A stretch of DNA of 64,000 bases from Aurelia coerulea (GCA_039566865.1 CM076955.1:16158501-16222500); one strand, 5' to 3'; shown: positions 1-11,462, counted from the stretch's first letter. Notes: generated by a model from the letters alone, not told the origin. Made by a program: numbers and translations.

Positions 1-333
1 TAAAGTTGACTTATTTGCATAATGAATACTATCAATAAGTGGCTAATGATGCGTTCGTTCTAGAAAACGATTGTTTTAACGTAATTAAGCTGCTAATGAA
101 TTCAAGAACGTGCCAATTCTGCGTAAATTTGTTGTTGTGCCAGGGTAAACATCAAGGTGATTTATCCATCTTATGGTGTCAAATCTGTCTAACATGAAAT
201 AAGCCGACGTCAAATGTTACTATCGGATCGCGGGAAACTTCTGTCTTGTATGCGCTTTCTGTGCGCTTTCTTTATTTCAGGGCAAATTAGCAGAGATAAA
301 ACGTTAATCAATTGCTTTAACGAGCGTGACGGA

Positions 334-367
<34 letters not shown>

Positions 368-376
368 GACTTTCTG
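334..376. repeat. (CTTT)n microsatellite
   Basis: A run of about nine tandem TTTC units, decaying to TTTCTGAC at its right end. It lies just upstream of a LINE fragment. No coding meaning is seen. Confidence 0.9.
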
Positions 377-439
377 ACTGACCTGGAGCCCCCTCTTAGA
401 TTACAAAGTTGGACTTTGTAATCAAAAATTAAGATTGTC

Positions 440-940
440 ATGAGGGCTTTCGTAATGTCACAGTTTAGCTACTGTCCATTGATATGGATGTTTCACGATA
501 GACGAGTTAACGCAAAAATTAACTCTATTCACGAAAGAGCATTGCGAATAGCGTATCATGATCGGACCTCCAGTTTTGAAGAACTGTTAATTACAGACCA
601 TTCAGTCTCCATTCATCAACGAAATCTACAGTTGCTTGTCACTGAAATTTACCGAACAAGAATGTATTTAAATCCTTGTTTCATGAGAGAAATTTTCGCG
701 GAGAGAGAAATACATTACAACTTAAGAGTTACGAGCAACATCTATGCACGCAAACCTAGGACTACAGCCTATGGGCTAGAAACTGTGAGCTTCCTGGGGC
801 AAAATCTCTGGCGAGATTTGCCATTGCATATAAAAAAGTCCCGATCTGTAGAGAATTTTAAAAGGGAAATTAAGTTTTGGAATTTTTCATGCAACTGTAG
901 ATTGTGTAAGGATTTTATTGTAAATTTAGGTTATATTTAG
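440..940 (+). pseudogene. LINE reverse transcriptase C-terminal fragment
   Basis: An open 166-codon stretch resembling the far C-terminal part of cnidarian non-LTR retrotransposon ORF2, after the catalytic RT core. Diagnostic landmarks in order are SQFSYCPLIWMFH, an IHERALRI segment, EELL..D.SVSIHQRNLQ, an YGLETVSFLGQNLW block and a terminal CRLCK cysteine pair. No YxDD catalytic motif or endonuclease is present, so this is a 5'-truncated dead copy. An (ATT)n-like tract at about 1031-1070 may be its 3' tail. Family membership is by recognised motifs; the clade is not assigned. Confidence 0.85.
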
Positions 941-1077
941 GTTGATTATAATTATTACACATCTTTTGTATCGATAATGGTTGGCATTAATTAGCCTAGT
1001 GCTATATACCACGCCAACCTTAAAGAAATTAATTATTATTATTATTATATTATTATTATATTATTGTTATTTGACTA

Positions 1078-1702
1078 CCGGGTCAATCAGAAAAAAGTTC
1101 CCACTTTTGAAAATTCATAGCATCAAGAATACTGAATGGATTGGAATCGATCAATATTTGCTTGACAGCCAACAGATTGAAGTATTTTTGTGATTTTTTT
1201 CGCCTTCTTACGAGCACTGGAAAATTTGGCAAATTCAAGTTTACAAAAACTTGATGGTTGCAAAATGACTGAAAAAGGTCTAAAATGCTTGATCAAATCA
1301 TACAGGACTCCTCGCTCAGAACAACAGAGAAAATGCTACTTCTCATGGATGAGAGATATCCTTTACACATCTATTGCCATGGGATTGAAAATATTTAGTA
1401 TCTGTTTGAGAAGCTATGTCTTATAACTCTTGAGATAGGTGAAACGCCCGTGCGTATTGTTCTGTGCGAGGAGAGTCCTAACGATTTGATCAAGTGTTTT
1501 AGGCCCATTTTAGTCATTTTGCAACCATGGAATTTTTGTAAAGTTGAATTTACCTACATTTGCAGTGCTCGTAAGAAGACGAGAAAATCACAAAAATACT
1601 TCGATCTTTTGGCTTTTAACTAAAATTTGAATCATTGAAATCAATGAAGTACTTGTGGTGCTACGAATTTTCAAAGTGGGAACTTTTTTCTGGCTTACCC
1701 GG
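1078..1702. mobile_element. TA-flanked CCGGGT foldback element (copy 1)
   Basis: Both ends carry an inverted repeat beginning CCGGGT, with an AGAAAAAAGTTCCCACTTT block close to each end, and further paired blocks inside (an AAAATACTTCGATC-like stretch and the GCACTGGAAAATTTGG-like stretch). TA dinucleotides lie at 1076-1077 and 1703-1704. No transposase is present. Together these suggest a nonautonomous Tc1/mariner-type foldback element. The ORFs inside are by-products of the arms. Confidence 0.75.
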
Positions 1703-1952
1703 TATATGAATTAGCCATCTCTATAATAAGCTCCCCTCTGGAGTGTTCGTTTTGATTTTTATTTAGACTTGCCGTTGGAAATATAGTCAACCTTGTATAC
1801 TTGACATTTTGCGAACAAAATTACATCATCAGTCAATCCTACAAAACGATGGATAACTCAAAATGAAACGAGATATCGAACAATTTTAAACATTTGGTAT
1901 CATTCCACAGCACCAATCATTATTTGCATCAACAAAACGTTTCGCTCCAGGT

Positions 1953-2027
1953 CAACCTCATCCCCAGGGTCTTTTGTCATGATGGCATCTCCATCCCAAT
2001 CGACAAAAGGCCCTGGGGACGAGGTTG
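1953..2027. mobile_element. Mini foldback element with CAACCTC ends
   Basis: Inverted arms: CAACCTCATCCCCAGGG at the left and a matching CCCTGGGGACGAGGTTG at the right, around a short spacer. The element is 75 bp and lies in the intron downstream of the IFT56 exon at 2077-2188. It is a compact MITE-like palindrome with no coding capacity. Confidence 0.6.
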
Positions 2028-2076
2028 CAGGAATGACAAAACGAAGACGAGGCTGACGAAATGTTTCGTTACTAAC

Positions 2077-2188
2077 CTTTCACAGCATATTCCTCTGCTT
2101 CTTTGTACATACCAAGCATAAAGCAACAGCATGCAATATTGCACATTATATCTGGTGAACTGTTCTTCTCTGCAACATTTTTATATTC
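2077..2188 (-). CDS. IFT56: IFT56/TTC26 homologue, coding exon 4 (partial gene)
   Basis: Read on the minus strand, a TTTATAG acceptor is followed by 112 nt of open frame and an AAAG|GTTAGT donor. The product starts EYKNVAEKN and contains the TPR signature CNIACCCFMLGMYKEAEEYA, which matches the second TPR-like repeat of IFT56 (TTC26/DYF-13). It joins in phase 0 to the exon at 4036-4128 (…KKSME|EYKN…) and ends in phase 1, so more exons must follow. I could not find them between 1 and 2076, so the gene probably continues off the left edge. IFT56 is a peripheral IFT-B subunit needed for ciliary transport. There is no premature stop, and the sequence looks functional. Confidence 0.85.
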
Positions 2189-2261
2189 CTATAAAGTTGA
2201 TCAAAATTTGATAAATTGATTTTGAAATGCTATGTAGCAATGTTACAATGATACATATATC

Positions 2262-2815
2262 ACCGTAGCGCGAGCCTGTAAATATGAGGTGCCAGTATAT
2301 CTTAGGTTTGCCTGTAAATATGAGGTGTCATGGGACTACTCAAACACCTTGGTTATTGTTTAAGAACCTATTCAAATTAAACAATGCTACACACCCAACA
2401 TACAAACCCAAAACGCCGCAAAACACTATCCCAATGTAAGTAATATTTGAGCAAAAAGAATGTTTATTTTACGACTTATACCTTCTAAATCCAGCAAAAG
2501 AAAACGAAAAGAAAGGAAACTAGATCGGATGGTTGTTCTCGTGGATTCCCTTACGAAGTTGCTGTCTAACTTTTCCTCGAGGAATTCCATACGATTTCTT
2601 GCCAGAAAGATGCCCATTCGGCAGAAATGTTGACCCCCGGAAAAGCCTATTGTTTCCTTCGAAGCCAGGCCTTGCGTTTCACATTTGTCTGCTTCACAAT
2701 AGATTATGACTCCTTGTCGCCTATGAATGATACCTTTCATCTTGCCGACCTCCTATTTACAGGCAAACCTCAGATATACTGGTGCCTCATATTTACAGCT
2801 CGCGCTACGGTGGAC
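2262..2815. mobile_element. TIR element with CACCGTAGCGCGAGC ends
   Basis: About 60 bp at the left end (CACCGTAGCGCGAGC…GTAAATATGAGGTGCC) recurs inverted at the right end, finishing GCTCGCGCTACGGTG. A one-ended copy of the same terminal sequence lies at about 54888-54945. The element sits in an IFT56 intron. No target duplication was recognised, and the class is unknown. Confidence 0.65.
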
Positions 2816-2832
2816 TCTCCAATGATATGCTT

Positions 2833-3081
2833 CAATAGACCTTTTAGCTATTCTACAAAAGAGCCTGGATCGAGCGTTATTTTTATACACGAGGTTCGAT
2901 AGAGTGGCGTTAGAGATTCTATCAGTATTGTGCATATTCGAAAATTCTACAAAGTGCACTTTGTAGAATTTTCAAATTTGCACAATAGTGATAGAAGCTC
3001 TTCACACCACTTTATCGAGCCTCGCGTATAAAAATAACGCTCGATCCAGGCTCTTTTGTAGAATAGCTAAAAGGTCTATTG
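2833..3081. mobile_element. Near-perfect 249-bp palindrome (foldback element)
   Basis: The arms begin CAATAGACCTTTTAGCTATT and meet at a central AAAGTGCACTTT near position 2957. Internal blocks GAGCCTGGATCGAGCG and TTTTTATA pair across the centre with few mismatches. A diverged single arm occurs at 57921-58075. It could form a very long hairpin in RNA or DNA. It lies in an IFT56 intron. Confidence 0.8.
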
Positions 3082-3133
3082 TGAATTCAGCTATTAGTAG
3101 AATTTATAAGGAATTTTCAAGGCATGTGAAAAG

Positions 3134-3656
3134 AGCATAGGTTTCAAATCTTTATCTCGGCGTAAAAAGGTGGGTGTAAAATTCAATGACCAATTTCTTC
3201 TGATTGAATGGCTTGAAAGAAACTTTAGATACCTATCTATAAATCTACCGTTGGACTTTTCAGAAATTTGAATATTTTTGGAAATTACGACGTTTCTTAC
3301 ATTTCAACTCATTTGAGGATGTGACGTCATCAAATTCCCAAATCATAAACCAGATGCGTGACAGACTTTTGCTTGACACCATATTGTAGGCATTTATGAA
3401 CTATGGTTTCCTTCAAAATTATTTCATGTTACGTCAAACTGTTTAGAAATTACGATGGTTTTATGTTTTTTTGAAATTTTTCTTGAATTCTTGAAAAAGA
3501 AGAAAAACACTCTAATTCTGAAAATATTGAAGATTTTAGGAAATTCCAATCGTAGAATTATAGAGAATTAGCTAAATTTTCTTTGAAGTCATTCTGTTCA
3601 AAGAAATAGGTCACTCAATTTTACACCAGCCTTTTTAAAGATTTGGAACCTATGCT
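3134..3656. mobile_element. AGCATAGG MITE, copy 1, 9-bp target duplication
   Basis: Terminal inverted repeats AGCATAGGTTTCAAATCTTTA and TAAAGATTTGGAACCTATGCT bound 523 bp. The flanking direct repeat TGTGAAAAG is exact at 3125-3133 and 3657-3665. No ORF of note is present. A 9-bp duplication is typical of Mutator-like or Merlin-like cut-and-paste elements. It lies in an IFT56 intron. Confidence 0.9.
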
Positions 3657-4035
3657 TGTGAAAAGTAGGCGGAAAAAGTTGCCAAGTACTTTGCCTCAAA
3701 TTGGGAACTTTGACTAAAAGTCAAATCATAGATTTTCAAAATCAGCTCAGTAATATATGAATTATCATTGGCCTATCAAGGAAAGTTTTTAGTGCATCAA
3801 GTATAACTAGACCCTTGAGCCATGAATTCTTGAGCCATATGAAAGATTGTAAATTACTCTAAACAAGAATTCTTAGGTAGGCAAAATGCAAACCATGTTA
3901 ATAGGCAAAAGGCCTGTACTGTATATACTCAAAGAAATTAAATCAGCACAATTGAAGAAAAGGATTTTGAATTCACCTGGTAAAGAAGTAAAGGATAGCT
4001 TCTTGATGCCAAAAAAGTAATCTAGATGTCCTTAC

Positions 4036-4128
4036 CTCCATTGATTTTTTATAATCACCCAAATGGAATGAACAATATGCAACCCATTCATCATTTATGT
4101 CAGATGTTTTACCAGAGTGTCTGTTGAA
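4036..4128 (-). CDS. IFT56: IFT56/TTC26 homologue, coding exon 3
   Basis: A 93-nt phase-0 exon on the minus strand: an acceptor ending TTTAG, then a product beginning FNRHSGKTSDIN and ending WVAYCSFHLGDYKKSME, then a GTAAGG donor. It corresponds to the IFT56 segment that follows the conserved DFTGA..LLE motif, including the first TPR helix pair (W..YC.FHLGDY). It splices in frame from the exon at 6543-6680 and into the exon at 2077-2188. The exact phase agreement across three separate exons is the main evidence that this is a live gene rather than a chance match. Confidence 0.88.
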
Positions 4129-4382
4129 CTAAACATAAATTCGTATAAGAATGTTAAGAATGAAGAGACTTAGAGCAGGCCAAAGAAATCCCAGGAACCC
4201 AGAAGCATATTTCCAAGGCACTGAAAACTGGCAAATCTTTTGTTCAATGCAGATATGCTTTGAAACGTCTTTGATCAGGCAGCAAAATTCCCTGGAACCC
4301 AAGAGCCTATTTTTTCCCAGGGACATTGTGTTGAAAAAGGAACATTTCTTTCCTTTATGCAGGGAAAGTCAAATTCAAGTAC

Positions 4383-4498
4383 TTTTTGCTTTCATGCAAG
4401 CATGTTTCAAGGCAAATTCAAATATTTTTGCTTTCATGCAAGCATGTTTCAAGGCAAATTCAAATATTTTTGCTTTCATGCAAGCACGTTTCAAGCAT
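4383..4498. repeat. 42-bp tandem repeat, about 2.7 copies
   Basis: The unit contains TTTCATGCAAGCATGTTTC and GGCAAATTCAAATA. It starts at 4383, 4425 and 4467, with the last unit diverging after about 32 bp. Because 42 is a multiple of three and the unit lacks stops, all three forward frames stay open. That explains three overlapping ORFs here, which I do not call genes. Confidence 0.85.
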
Positions 4499-5523
4499 TC
4501 ATTTGTTTGAGCACACGCGGCCACTCTACGGAAAGAACGAATCATGGTCGCGGAGCCTGCGCGCTCAAAATGCTAGATAAAAAACTGCATTCAACGAGCA
4601 AAGAAAGGTACGTCTCTCATCTTTGATCAAGAAGTTTATCAACTTACTTTTTCGTAGCTGCTTAAAATCAATTTTCAATTCAAGGCTTGCATTTTTTAAC
4701 TTTCTGTGCATTTTAATTGAATCATAGCCGATTTTGCTTCAAAAGTAGTAGGCCTAGACTTTTAATTTGTTCAGCAATAGTCTGAATTCAATGTTTTGTT
4801 CGGACTAGACCTCTAAGTTGACTTGTGCAAAGCCCATTGATCTTGAGTTTTGCGCTAAATTGTGAATAATAAACTTCTGGAAAATAGAGGGACTGCAGCT
4901 GAGAACAGGCCTAGATTGGAAACTATAATGTGTGTGGCATGGCAGCCACCTTGCTCACCTGTATTGATGCATCATTTCACAGAATGAGATTGGTTGCTAA
5001 GGGAAACTTCTCCAACAAAATGAACTCTTTGAGTGCAGTAATTAGCTCAGTGACGTGCCCATCAAAATTATTTCAAAAAGCTCTTTGTTAGCATTTTTTC
5101 AAGATTATTGTTAGTTTTCTAAGAACTTTTAGGCAGCTGATCAGTCAAGTAGAACAACAATCGAAGAGTTTTCAAGAAACCAATAAATTTTCCCACCTAG
5201 TACTGAAAGTCTCTTTTAGCTTTCAGTAAACAGTTGAAATTAGCAGATCATGGGTACCAAAGGTTTTTGCAGTTTCTCCGCATCCTTCTTAAGTCTCTTA
5301 AATGTTCGTTGTATTCATTGATAGGTAACTTCCGAAGCATTTCGTGACTTTTACCAGAATACAGCGCCAGTATGCGAATTACCTTCTCAGACAAAATAAA
5401 CCAGTTTCTTGAGCAATATCCAAGTTCTCAGTCGAGGTTCTTACTGGTTTAGTTCTTAGTTGAATTCTTGAAAAGAGTTTCTTATTAACACTAGCACTGT
5501 TTAATCATGCTGAAAACGGATTA

Positions 5524-5942
5524 CACGTTTTTTTATAAGAAACTGGTTTATAAGAAACTAGTACGACGATGACCAAAAATTTAAGAAACTCTAGTACTAC
5601 GCTCAAGAACAGCTAAGAAACTCTAAAACGTTATATCTGTATGTCTCTCTTATTCTGTCTCTCTAACAAAGGTGCCTTCGTCTTTTCTTGACTTTTAACT
5701 GCAAAATTGGTAAATTTTTGCCTTGATGTGCATGGCTTCTTCTTGATGACAATGTCAATGCAAAATGGAAGCCCTTTCTCGAGAAGAAGGCTCAACTTCG
5801 AACAATACCGCAATTTTAGGCCCAAAAAAATAAGAAACTAATTAAGAAACTTTTACTACTAAAACACCGAAATTTTCATCCGAAATTAAGAAAATTTTAG
5901 TACTAAGTGCTGATCGAAGTTTCTTATAATAAAAAAAACGTG
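5524..5942. mobile_element. TA-flanked CACGTTTTTTTATAAGAAAC element, copy A
   Basis: Inverted ends CACGTTTTTTTATAAGAAAC, flanked by TA at 5522-5523 and 5943-5944. The interior has many copies of the motif TAAGAAACT in both orientations. Related copies are at 51228, 59589 and 62656. It is nonautonomous and lies in the IFT56 intron between 4129 and 6542. Confidence 0.75.
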
Positions 5943-6542
5943 TATTTCGTGATTAATTTGATTGCTTGTGTGTTTAATTAGATTGTTTGTTCTCCACTGA
6001 AAAATCTTCAAGCAAAGACTAAACATTTCCTGCACGCCAATTTTTGATGGTTGCTTCCTCAGACTGCATTCTGTAACGTAACATTACAGCATATTTACTC
6101 ATATTTCGAGGAAGGTGCAATAAAATTGCACTGATCTTCCTTTGCATTCTCATGGCATAATTTGGAAAATTTCACAATAAAAATCATTAAGCCCGTGAGT
6201 CACTTCTAAGGTCCTTTGATTTATCTTAGCTTGTGCTTCCAGACACAAAGAGGTGCCGTTTTACAAGAAAGTATTAAAGGTCACCTTCATTTTTTTGTTA
6301 TCTTATATTAGTTTTGTTATCAAGTTAAAAACATGGAGGCCTGCCTTAGTAATCTAAGCATGTAATGTTCCTTGGCACAAAAATTTTTTCTTCTAGACCT
6401 GCTCTTGAAAACAATGAATTGCTACATTTTAAATGCAGAGCTTCGCATTTAATTATGTGCAAAATTATACACCTTTTGACATGAAAGTACATCGGCCTTG
6501 CTTCATGGCAAGTCTATTCATGATGAAATACATTGATCTAAC

Positions 6543-6680
6543 CTCTAAGAGTGTCGCAGCGCCAGTGAAGTCTCGGTTATCCAAGAAATCAGACAGTTTA
6601 GGAGCCTTCTTCTTCTTTTTGCCCTCTTTCGTTGTACCTGCTGATCCAGGACCAATGGCAGGCTTTGCTCTTTGCAAAAG
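6543..6680 (-). CDS. IFT56: IFT56/TTC26 homologue, first recognised coding exon
   Basis: On the minus strand a strong polypyrimidine acceptor (TTTTATTTTCAG) precedes 138 nt, 46 codons, beginning LLQRAKPAIG. A lysine-rich stretch (KKKKKAPKL) follows, then SDFLDNRDFTGAATLLE, then a GTTAGA donor. IFT56 proteins begin with a short hydrophobic lead plus SRAKPA, a basic stretch, and the RDFTGA.TLLEF motif, so this is the extreme N-terminus. The Met must come from a tiny upstream exon, or from an in-frame ATG at 6720-6722 if the intron is retained. A candidate Met exon is ATG|GTAAAA near 6873-6875, weakly supported. Transcription runs away from the RBFOX gene. Confidence 0.88.
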
Positions 6681-7850
6681 CTGAAAATAAAATAAAACAA
6701 TGAAATTAACCAAATGATCCAAAAATTTGTTCGTGCAACATATTTGACAACTGTGATCTGAGCATGAAAGCTTAATCTTGAGGTCTCACAAGATGCTAAA
6801 TGGATCAAAACCAGGTAGGAACTATTTGTGCCACATAGTAGAGTGGCATCACCCCAGTTTTACCATATGCTCTGTTTTCAAATTTCTAGAATATGGCGTT
6901 GGCCAAGAAAATGACTAAACAGCCTGTAGAAATATCTGCTTGCAGCATTTTCCTACTTGAAACAAACTTGGCCATTTTTCTTTCTTGTTTGGGGTACTGC
7001 CCACCCCCCCCCCCTCTCTTGTAAATCACAATTGAAAAAATGATAACTCTGATTGGCTTGCTGGCCAATGGAATGGGCAAAGAGCTTTGGGGCATGCGTA
7101 AATTCCCACCGGAAAAATGAAGAATGATGACTCTGCAATTGGTAGTTGGTAGTGTGCAGAATCCAAAGCTCTTAGATGGGGGTCTATCACAAACAATTCA
7201 CATAAAAATCAAGATTAAGGCAGTTTTGAGAAAGATCTGCTATATGGAGAATGTCATGTTTCTTTAGAATTCATGCGTGATCAGGCAAATGTGATGCTAG
7301 CCAAGAGCCCTGGGGCACCATATGTATGGTTTGGGTATTTGTAACCAAGAATGGATCTATTTCATGATTTTGGACGAGGAGCAGTATCAATTATTGTGAT
7401 TTTGGTGTAAAGAACACACGAGAAGGTCATTTTGGCAAGATTGGTGAAATTTTGGACACACATTTTTCAAAAATTTTATACGAGGTCATGTTGTATATAT
7501 CAATGGTCATGGTTAGAAGCCATTGCTTGCTACTTATTCTTATTTCTTAGATACCTTCTATTTTATCTTTCTTAAATTATGTTCTGCTCTTTCTCCTTTA
7601 AAACATTCCTCTGCACATTGCTGTACATTTTATGCAATGCATACCGGCAAGTCTGCAGAGTGTAGCAACTGCACACACCAGATTGTTTACAAAAAGTTAT
7701 CTGCACACCAATTTTGAACAAGATCTTTTGTTCATTACTTTGAAAACGAAAGAATCAAAGACCTTGCACACAAGTGCACCACTGCTTCTTTGGTCTGCAT
7801 GAACAAGCTCTGGTCGAGAACTGCCATATTCTGCAGAGAGGCCTACCAAT

Positions 7851-8274
7851 CCCAGGGGGGGGGTACTCATTGACTTTCAATACGGGGGAGTCCGTGCCAA
7901 TATTTGGGGTCCAAAATTTTAAGTTAAATCAATATTTGGGGTCTGTGAATTACAACACGGACAAAAATTCAATATTTGGGGTCCACAAATTCATGCAGCT
8001 TACGCTGGACATATCCAGTTTGGAGTAATGATTTTTCATTATTGTTAATCCAATATTCTCCCGAAAATGTCTTGCATTGACTTCACATGGAATGCAGTGT
8101 GACCCTGAAGTTTAGTGGCCCCAGAAACAGTTAACAATATTTGGGGTCTGCAAAACACTAAAGACTCAATATTTGGGGTTCCAAAAACATTAGGCTTACT
8201 ATTTTTAGGGGTCAGCAAAGAAATAGTGGCACGGGCGGACCCCCCATATTGAAAGTTGGGGAGTACCCCTTGGG
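7851..8274. mobile_element. G-tract-capped hAT-like MITE (copy G1)
   Basis: Begins CCCAGGGGGGGGG and ends with an imperfect inverse (CCCCTTGGG). The flanks CTACCAAT and ATACCAGT match at 6 of 8 positions. The interior is a degenerate array of AATATTTGGGGTC units in both orientations. It lies between the IFT56 and RBFOX genes. Confidence 0.6.
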
Positions 8275-8419
8275 ATACCAGTACAACCCCTGGGCTAGAG
8301 TGCAGTTTAGTGGGCGGCATTTGAATGTTGTGTTTTTGTATGCCATATACGGTAAGGGCTAGGGTTAGTTTCAGAAAAGCTTTTTCAGGGTAATTTAGCG
8401 TTAGTTGCGTCAGATGGGG

Positions 8420-8466
8420 TAAGTTAGGGTTAGTTGGGTAAGTTAGGGTTAGTTTGGGTTAGGGTT
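8420..8466. repeat. Degenerate TTAGGG-like tract
   Basis: Several GTTAGGGTTAG units interrupted by GGG/TTT variants, with sparser units from 8345. They resemble the metazoan telomere repeat but are too short and irregular to be a telomere. Confidence 0.4.
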
Positions 8467-9263
8467 GGAATATGACATTTAGCGCCCAGACTGCTATCTT
8501 TGTCGTGCGTGCGGAAGATCTTCCGTGCGCAATTTCATGTATAACAAAGGAACAACAATAGAACCATTCTTCTAAAAACAATAGCCAGGCGCGCATCTTC
8601 CGTGCGCACTTTGCAAACTTATCAGTCTGGTTTAGCGCTGGCCGCTAAACTGAAATCGTCCCCAACCCCTGCGCAGGATGTGCTGCACAGGCTTGATGCC
8701 TAAGCCTCCTATGCCTGACTAAAAAAGGATACGATACATTTTATCGTGCTCTCCTTCTGGTGGTGGATGCAAATCAATGAAAATCTTATAAAAATGCATA
8801 TTGCATTTTCTCCCATTAACTATTTTCAGAAAACTCATTAAGGCCTCTTTCTCAAGACAATCAAAATCAATCAATATCACTTCGCATATTGAATTCGACG
8901 CTTTTTTCCATTGAACTCTTTGATTGAGTCTTTTTTCTGAAGTTACATTCTCAAAATTAAAGTACTGTAGTTGTATAGATCAACCTTTCATCTTAAGTTC
9001 CAGCAAAAAACAAATAAATACTTACAAACGAAGCAACGACCTTGTTGTTTTCGGTTGCCAGAGAAGCTGAAAAAACAGCCGCCTCGTTATCAAAATATCT
9101 TCAGTAGCAGCAAGAGGCTAGCCTCGGTTAAGAACAAGGAAGCACTTGATGAAACTAGGATGGCGGATGTGTGGAGCAAAATCATTAAAATGAAACGAAT
9201 TTTTAAATAGATTTTGAACTCGCAGATTCAATTTTTCCACATTCTAAGAAAGCCTGAACTAAG

Positions 9264-9287
9264 ATGAGTGAAACTAAGCAAGATCAC
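9264..9287 (+). CDS. Candidate first coding exon of RBFOX-like gene
   Basis: ATG with a purine at -3 (AAG ATG A) opens eight codons, MSETKQDH, followed directly by a GTATGT donor. The exon ends in phase 0, which is what the next recognised exon at 11334 needs. The charged, low-complexity N-terminus is ordinary for RBFOX proteins, but eight residues give no homology evidence. Another upstream exon could equally supply the start. On the opposite strand a strong GTAAGTATT donor reads at 9025-9017, hinting at a noncoding IFT56 leader exon overlapping this promoter region. Confidence 0.4.
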
Positions 9288-9939
9288 GTATGTATTTTGA
9301 GTCTGATTTGGGTTGGGACTTGGTTATATTATGTTTGTTTTTGTAAGGCTACGCTTAGGCCAGGGTGGAATTCCATGTAAAATCCATACAGGTATATGGA
9401 AGGCACTTTTTACCGACCTTTTGTACCCCAGAAATCCAGGGGGATCACAGAAATTTTGACCCTGGAAAATGAGGTGTTTGCTAAATGACCCCGGATATCC
9501 GAGGGGTTCTGCACAACAGCCCTGGATTTCCAGGGTGGTTGGAGTCCAAGTAACCTGGAAATTTATGTAATCTCACCCCTGGAATATGCCTTCCATACCC
9601 CCTGTACGGATTAAAAATGGAATAGCCCAATCCATGCACTATCCATGCAGCCTACGCCGGAGATCTCCGGCGTGGAGTCATGATAATCTATTGTTCTCCC
9701 ATTGTTTTGGCAAAAATCTCCGGCGTGGACTTTGTATGGTTTCCACCTTAGAGCCTATATTAGCTATATTAGCAAGGCCTATTATGGCTATTTATGTGTC
9801 ATATCATCATATCATGTATAATATATGTTACATGTATAATTTTTGCCATCAAATTAATTACAATATAAAATAAAGACAAAGAAAGTTATCCAATTACAGG
9901 TATAATAAAATGTACAGGCAGAAGCTAAATATATAAAGT

Positions 9940-10485
9940 GCAAAGGGTCTTCTGGGACTGGCAAGGCGATCCTTTGATCATATGGACATGAACATGTTTA
10001 AATCAGTCTTTGTCGGTTTAGTGAGGCCTCACTTGGAATACGCTAATGTCGTGTGGGCACCGTTCTTTAAGAAAGACATAAAAACTAATGAAAAGGTGCA
10101 GAAAAGGGGAACCAGAATGATACCTGAATTCAGGAACTTGGATTATGAGGGTCGATTGAAAAGGCTACAACTGCCAAGTCTTGTTTATCGTAGATTTCGT
10201 GGAGATATGATCCAAACGTACAAATATATGCACGGGTTTTACGATGTAGACCCTGTGATGACGCTAGAGAAGTACGAGAAGACCAGAGGACATGCACTCC
10301 AATTACACAAGAACAGTTGTAATAAGATCGTGCGACAGAGATTCTTCAGTACAAGAATTTTGAATAGCTGGAACAGTCTTCCAAAAGCAATTGCAGAAGC
10401 TGCATCATTAAATATATTCAAGAACAAGCTCAACAATCATATCGGAAACTTAAAGTATTCATCGGATATTGACACATTTTATTAG
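9940..10485 (+). pseudogene. LINE reverse transcriptase C-terminal fragment
   Basis: An open frame from just after a stop at 9937 up to 10485. It shows the post-catalytic RT region of non-LTR elements: KGLLGLARRSFDHMD, then LVRPHLEYANVVWAP, a KVQKRGTRMIP segment, LPSLVYRRFRGDMIQ and a terminal FFSTRILNSWNSLP block. The RT active site is absent. It lies in the intron between the candidate first exon and the RRM exon of the RBFOX gene, in the same orientation. It is open throughout and therefore probably a recent insertion. Confidence 0.85.
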
Positions 10486-11333
10486 AATTCATTCATTTTT
10501 TTCATGGACCTGTTTAAAGGCTTTAAGCCTGCATACAGTAATTGGTATGGTATAGTATAGTAAAAACAACCCAGGTTAAAAATGCAATGGCAGGGGATAG
10601 CGACCTTGTTTCCATAATTTCAGTTCAGTTCATTCATTTTAAAATTCCACTACTACATACAAAAATCCTTTAAAAATACAACAATTAACAAAAAGTATAA
10701 CAAGATTACAAGAGACAACAAAAAGACTGAATGTTAAAGTATTACAAAAATAGGAAATTTGATCATATTCATAATGGTCCCTCCAGAAAAGGTGTTATCA
10801 AAAAGAAATGTTTTTGGATTGCGTGGATATTAATATTATTATCAATTCACTACCTGGCCTACCTACTGAATATTAATTCTCTAGGCTAATGAAAGATTGA
10901 TCTCTTTCATGATTCCCCCATATCATAGATATAAACAATAACAGTTCTTCCAGCTTCACAGGATAACATAACATAAATATATACTGTTTGAGGCTAAAAG
11001 CCTATTACAGTTGAATTTTTTCATACTTATAAGTTTTCTTGATGTATAATCTCACTATAACATAGATCTAGCAATCAGCTGAAAGTGTAAAAGGAAAAAT
11101 ATGCTAAAAACATGAGCCTTCATCTAGATTTTAGGGTCCATCCCAAAAAGATGAATCACTTTTACACATTTTCTGTTTTTGCTTTCTCAAAAAGAGATGT
11201 AAAAGCATAGGCAGGCATGGTCTACCGTAAAAGCTCTATTGAGCCCCTCATAACAAATATTTTTGCTAATTTTACAACCATATGACCCTGTGCATTGCCT
11301 GTGCATTGCCTTATAAATGCATTGCTTTTGCAG

Positions 11334-11462
11334 GGAGAAGAAAGTCAGCCAACTGATAAACATGAACCTCATTTGCAACAAATCAATGATGGACCTAGAA
11401 GACTACATGTTACAAATATTCCCTTCAGATTCAAGGATGATGACCTCAGAAAAGAATTTGAG
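11334..11462 (+). CDS. RBFOX: RBFOX-like RNA-binding protein, exon with start of RRM
   Basis: The acceptor TTGCTTTTGCAG is followed by 129 nt (43 codons, phase 0 in and out) and a GTTAGT donor. The product begins GEESQPTDKHEPH, polar like RBFOX linker sequence. It then enters the RRM with PRRLHVTNIPFRFKDDDLRK, which contains RNP2 (LHVTNI) and the NIPFRF loop characteristic of RBFOX. RBFOX proteins bind UGCAUG in pre-mRNA and control alternative splicing, in the nucleus and in some isoforms the cytoplasm. Two GCATG-containing sites lie within 40 nt downstream of this exon. Confidence 0.92.

Noticed and set aside
4151..4626. Three overlapping open frames of 64-119 codons
   Set aside because: They are produced by a 42-bp tandem repeat without stops; a length divisible by three keeps all frames open. 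No homology, and IFT56 is encoded on the other strand around them.
8971..9210. 79-codon ORF just upstream of the candidate RBFOX start
   Set aside because: No recognisable domain and no splice connection in frame; likely leader or promoter sequence. It could be an upstream ORF but nothing supports it.
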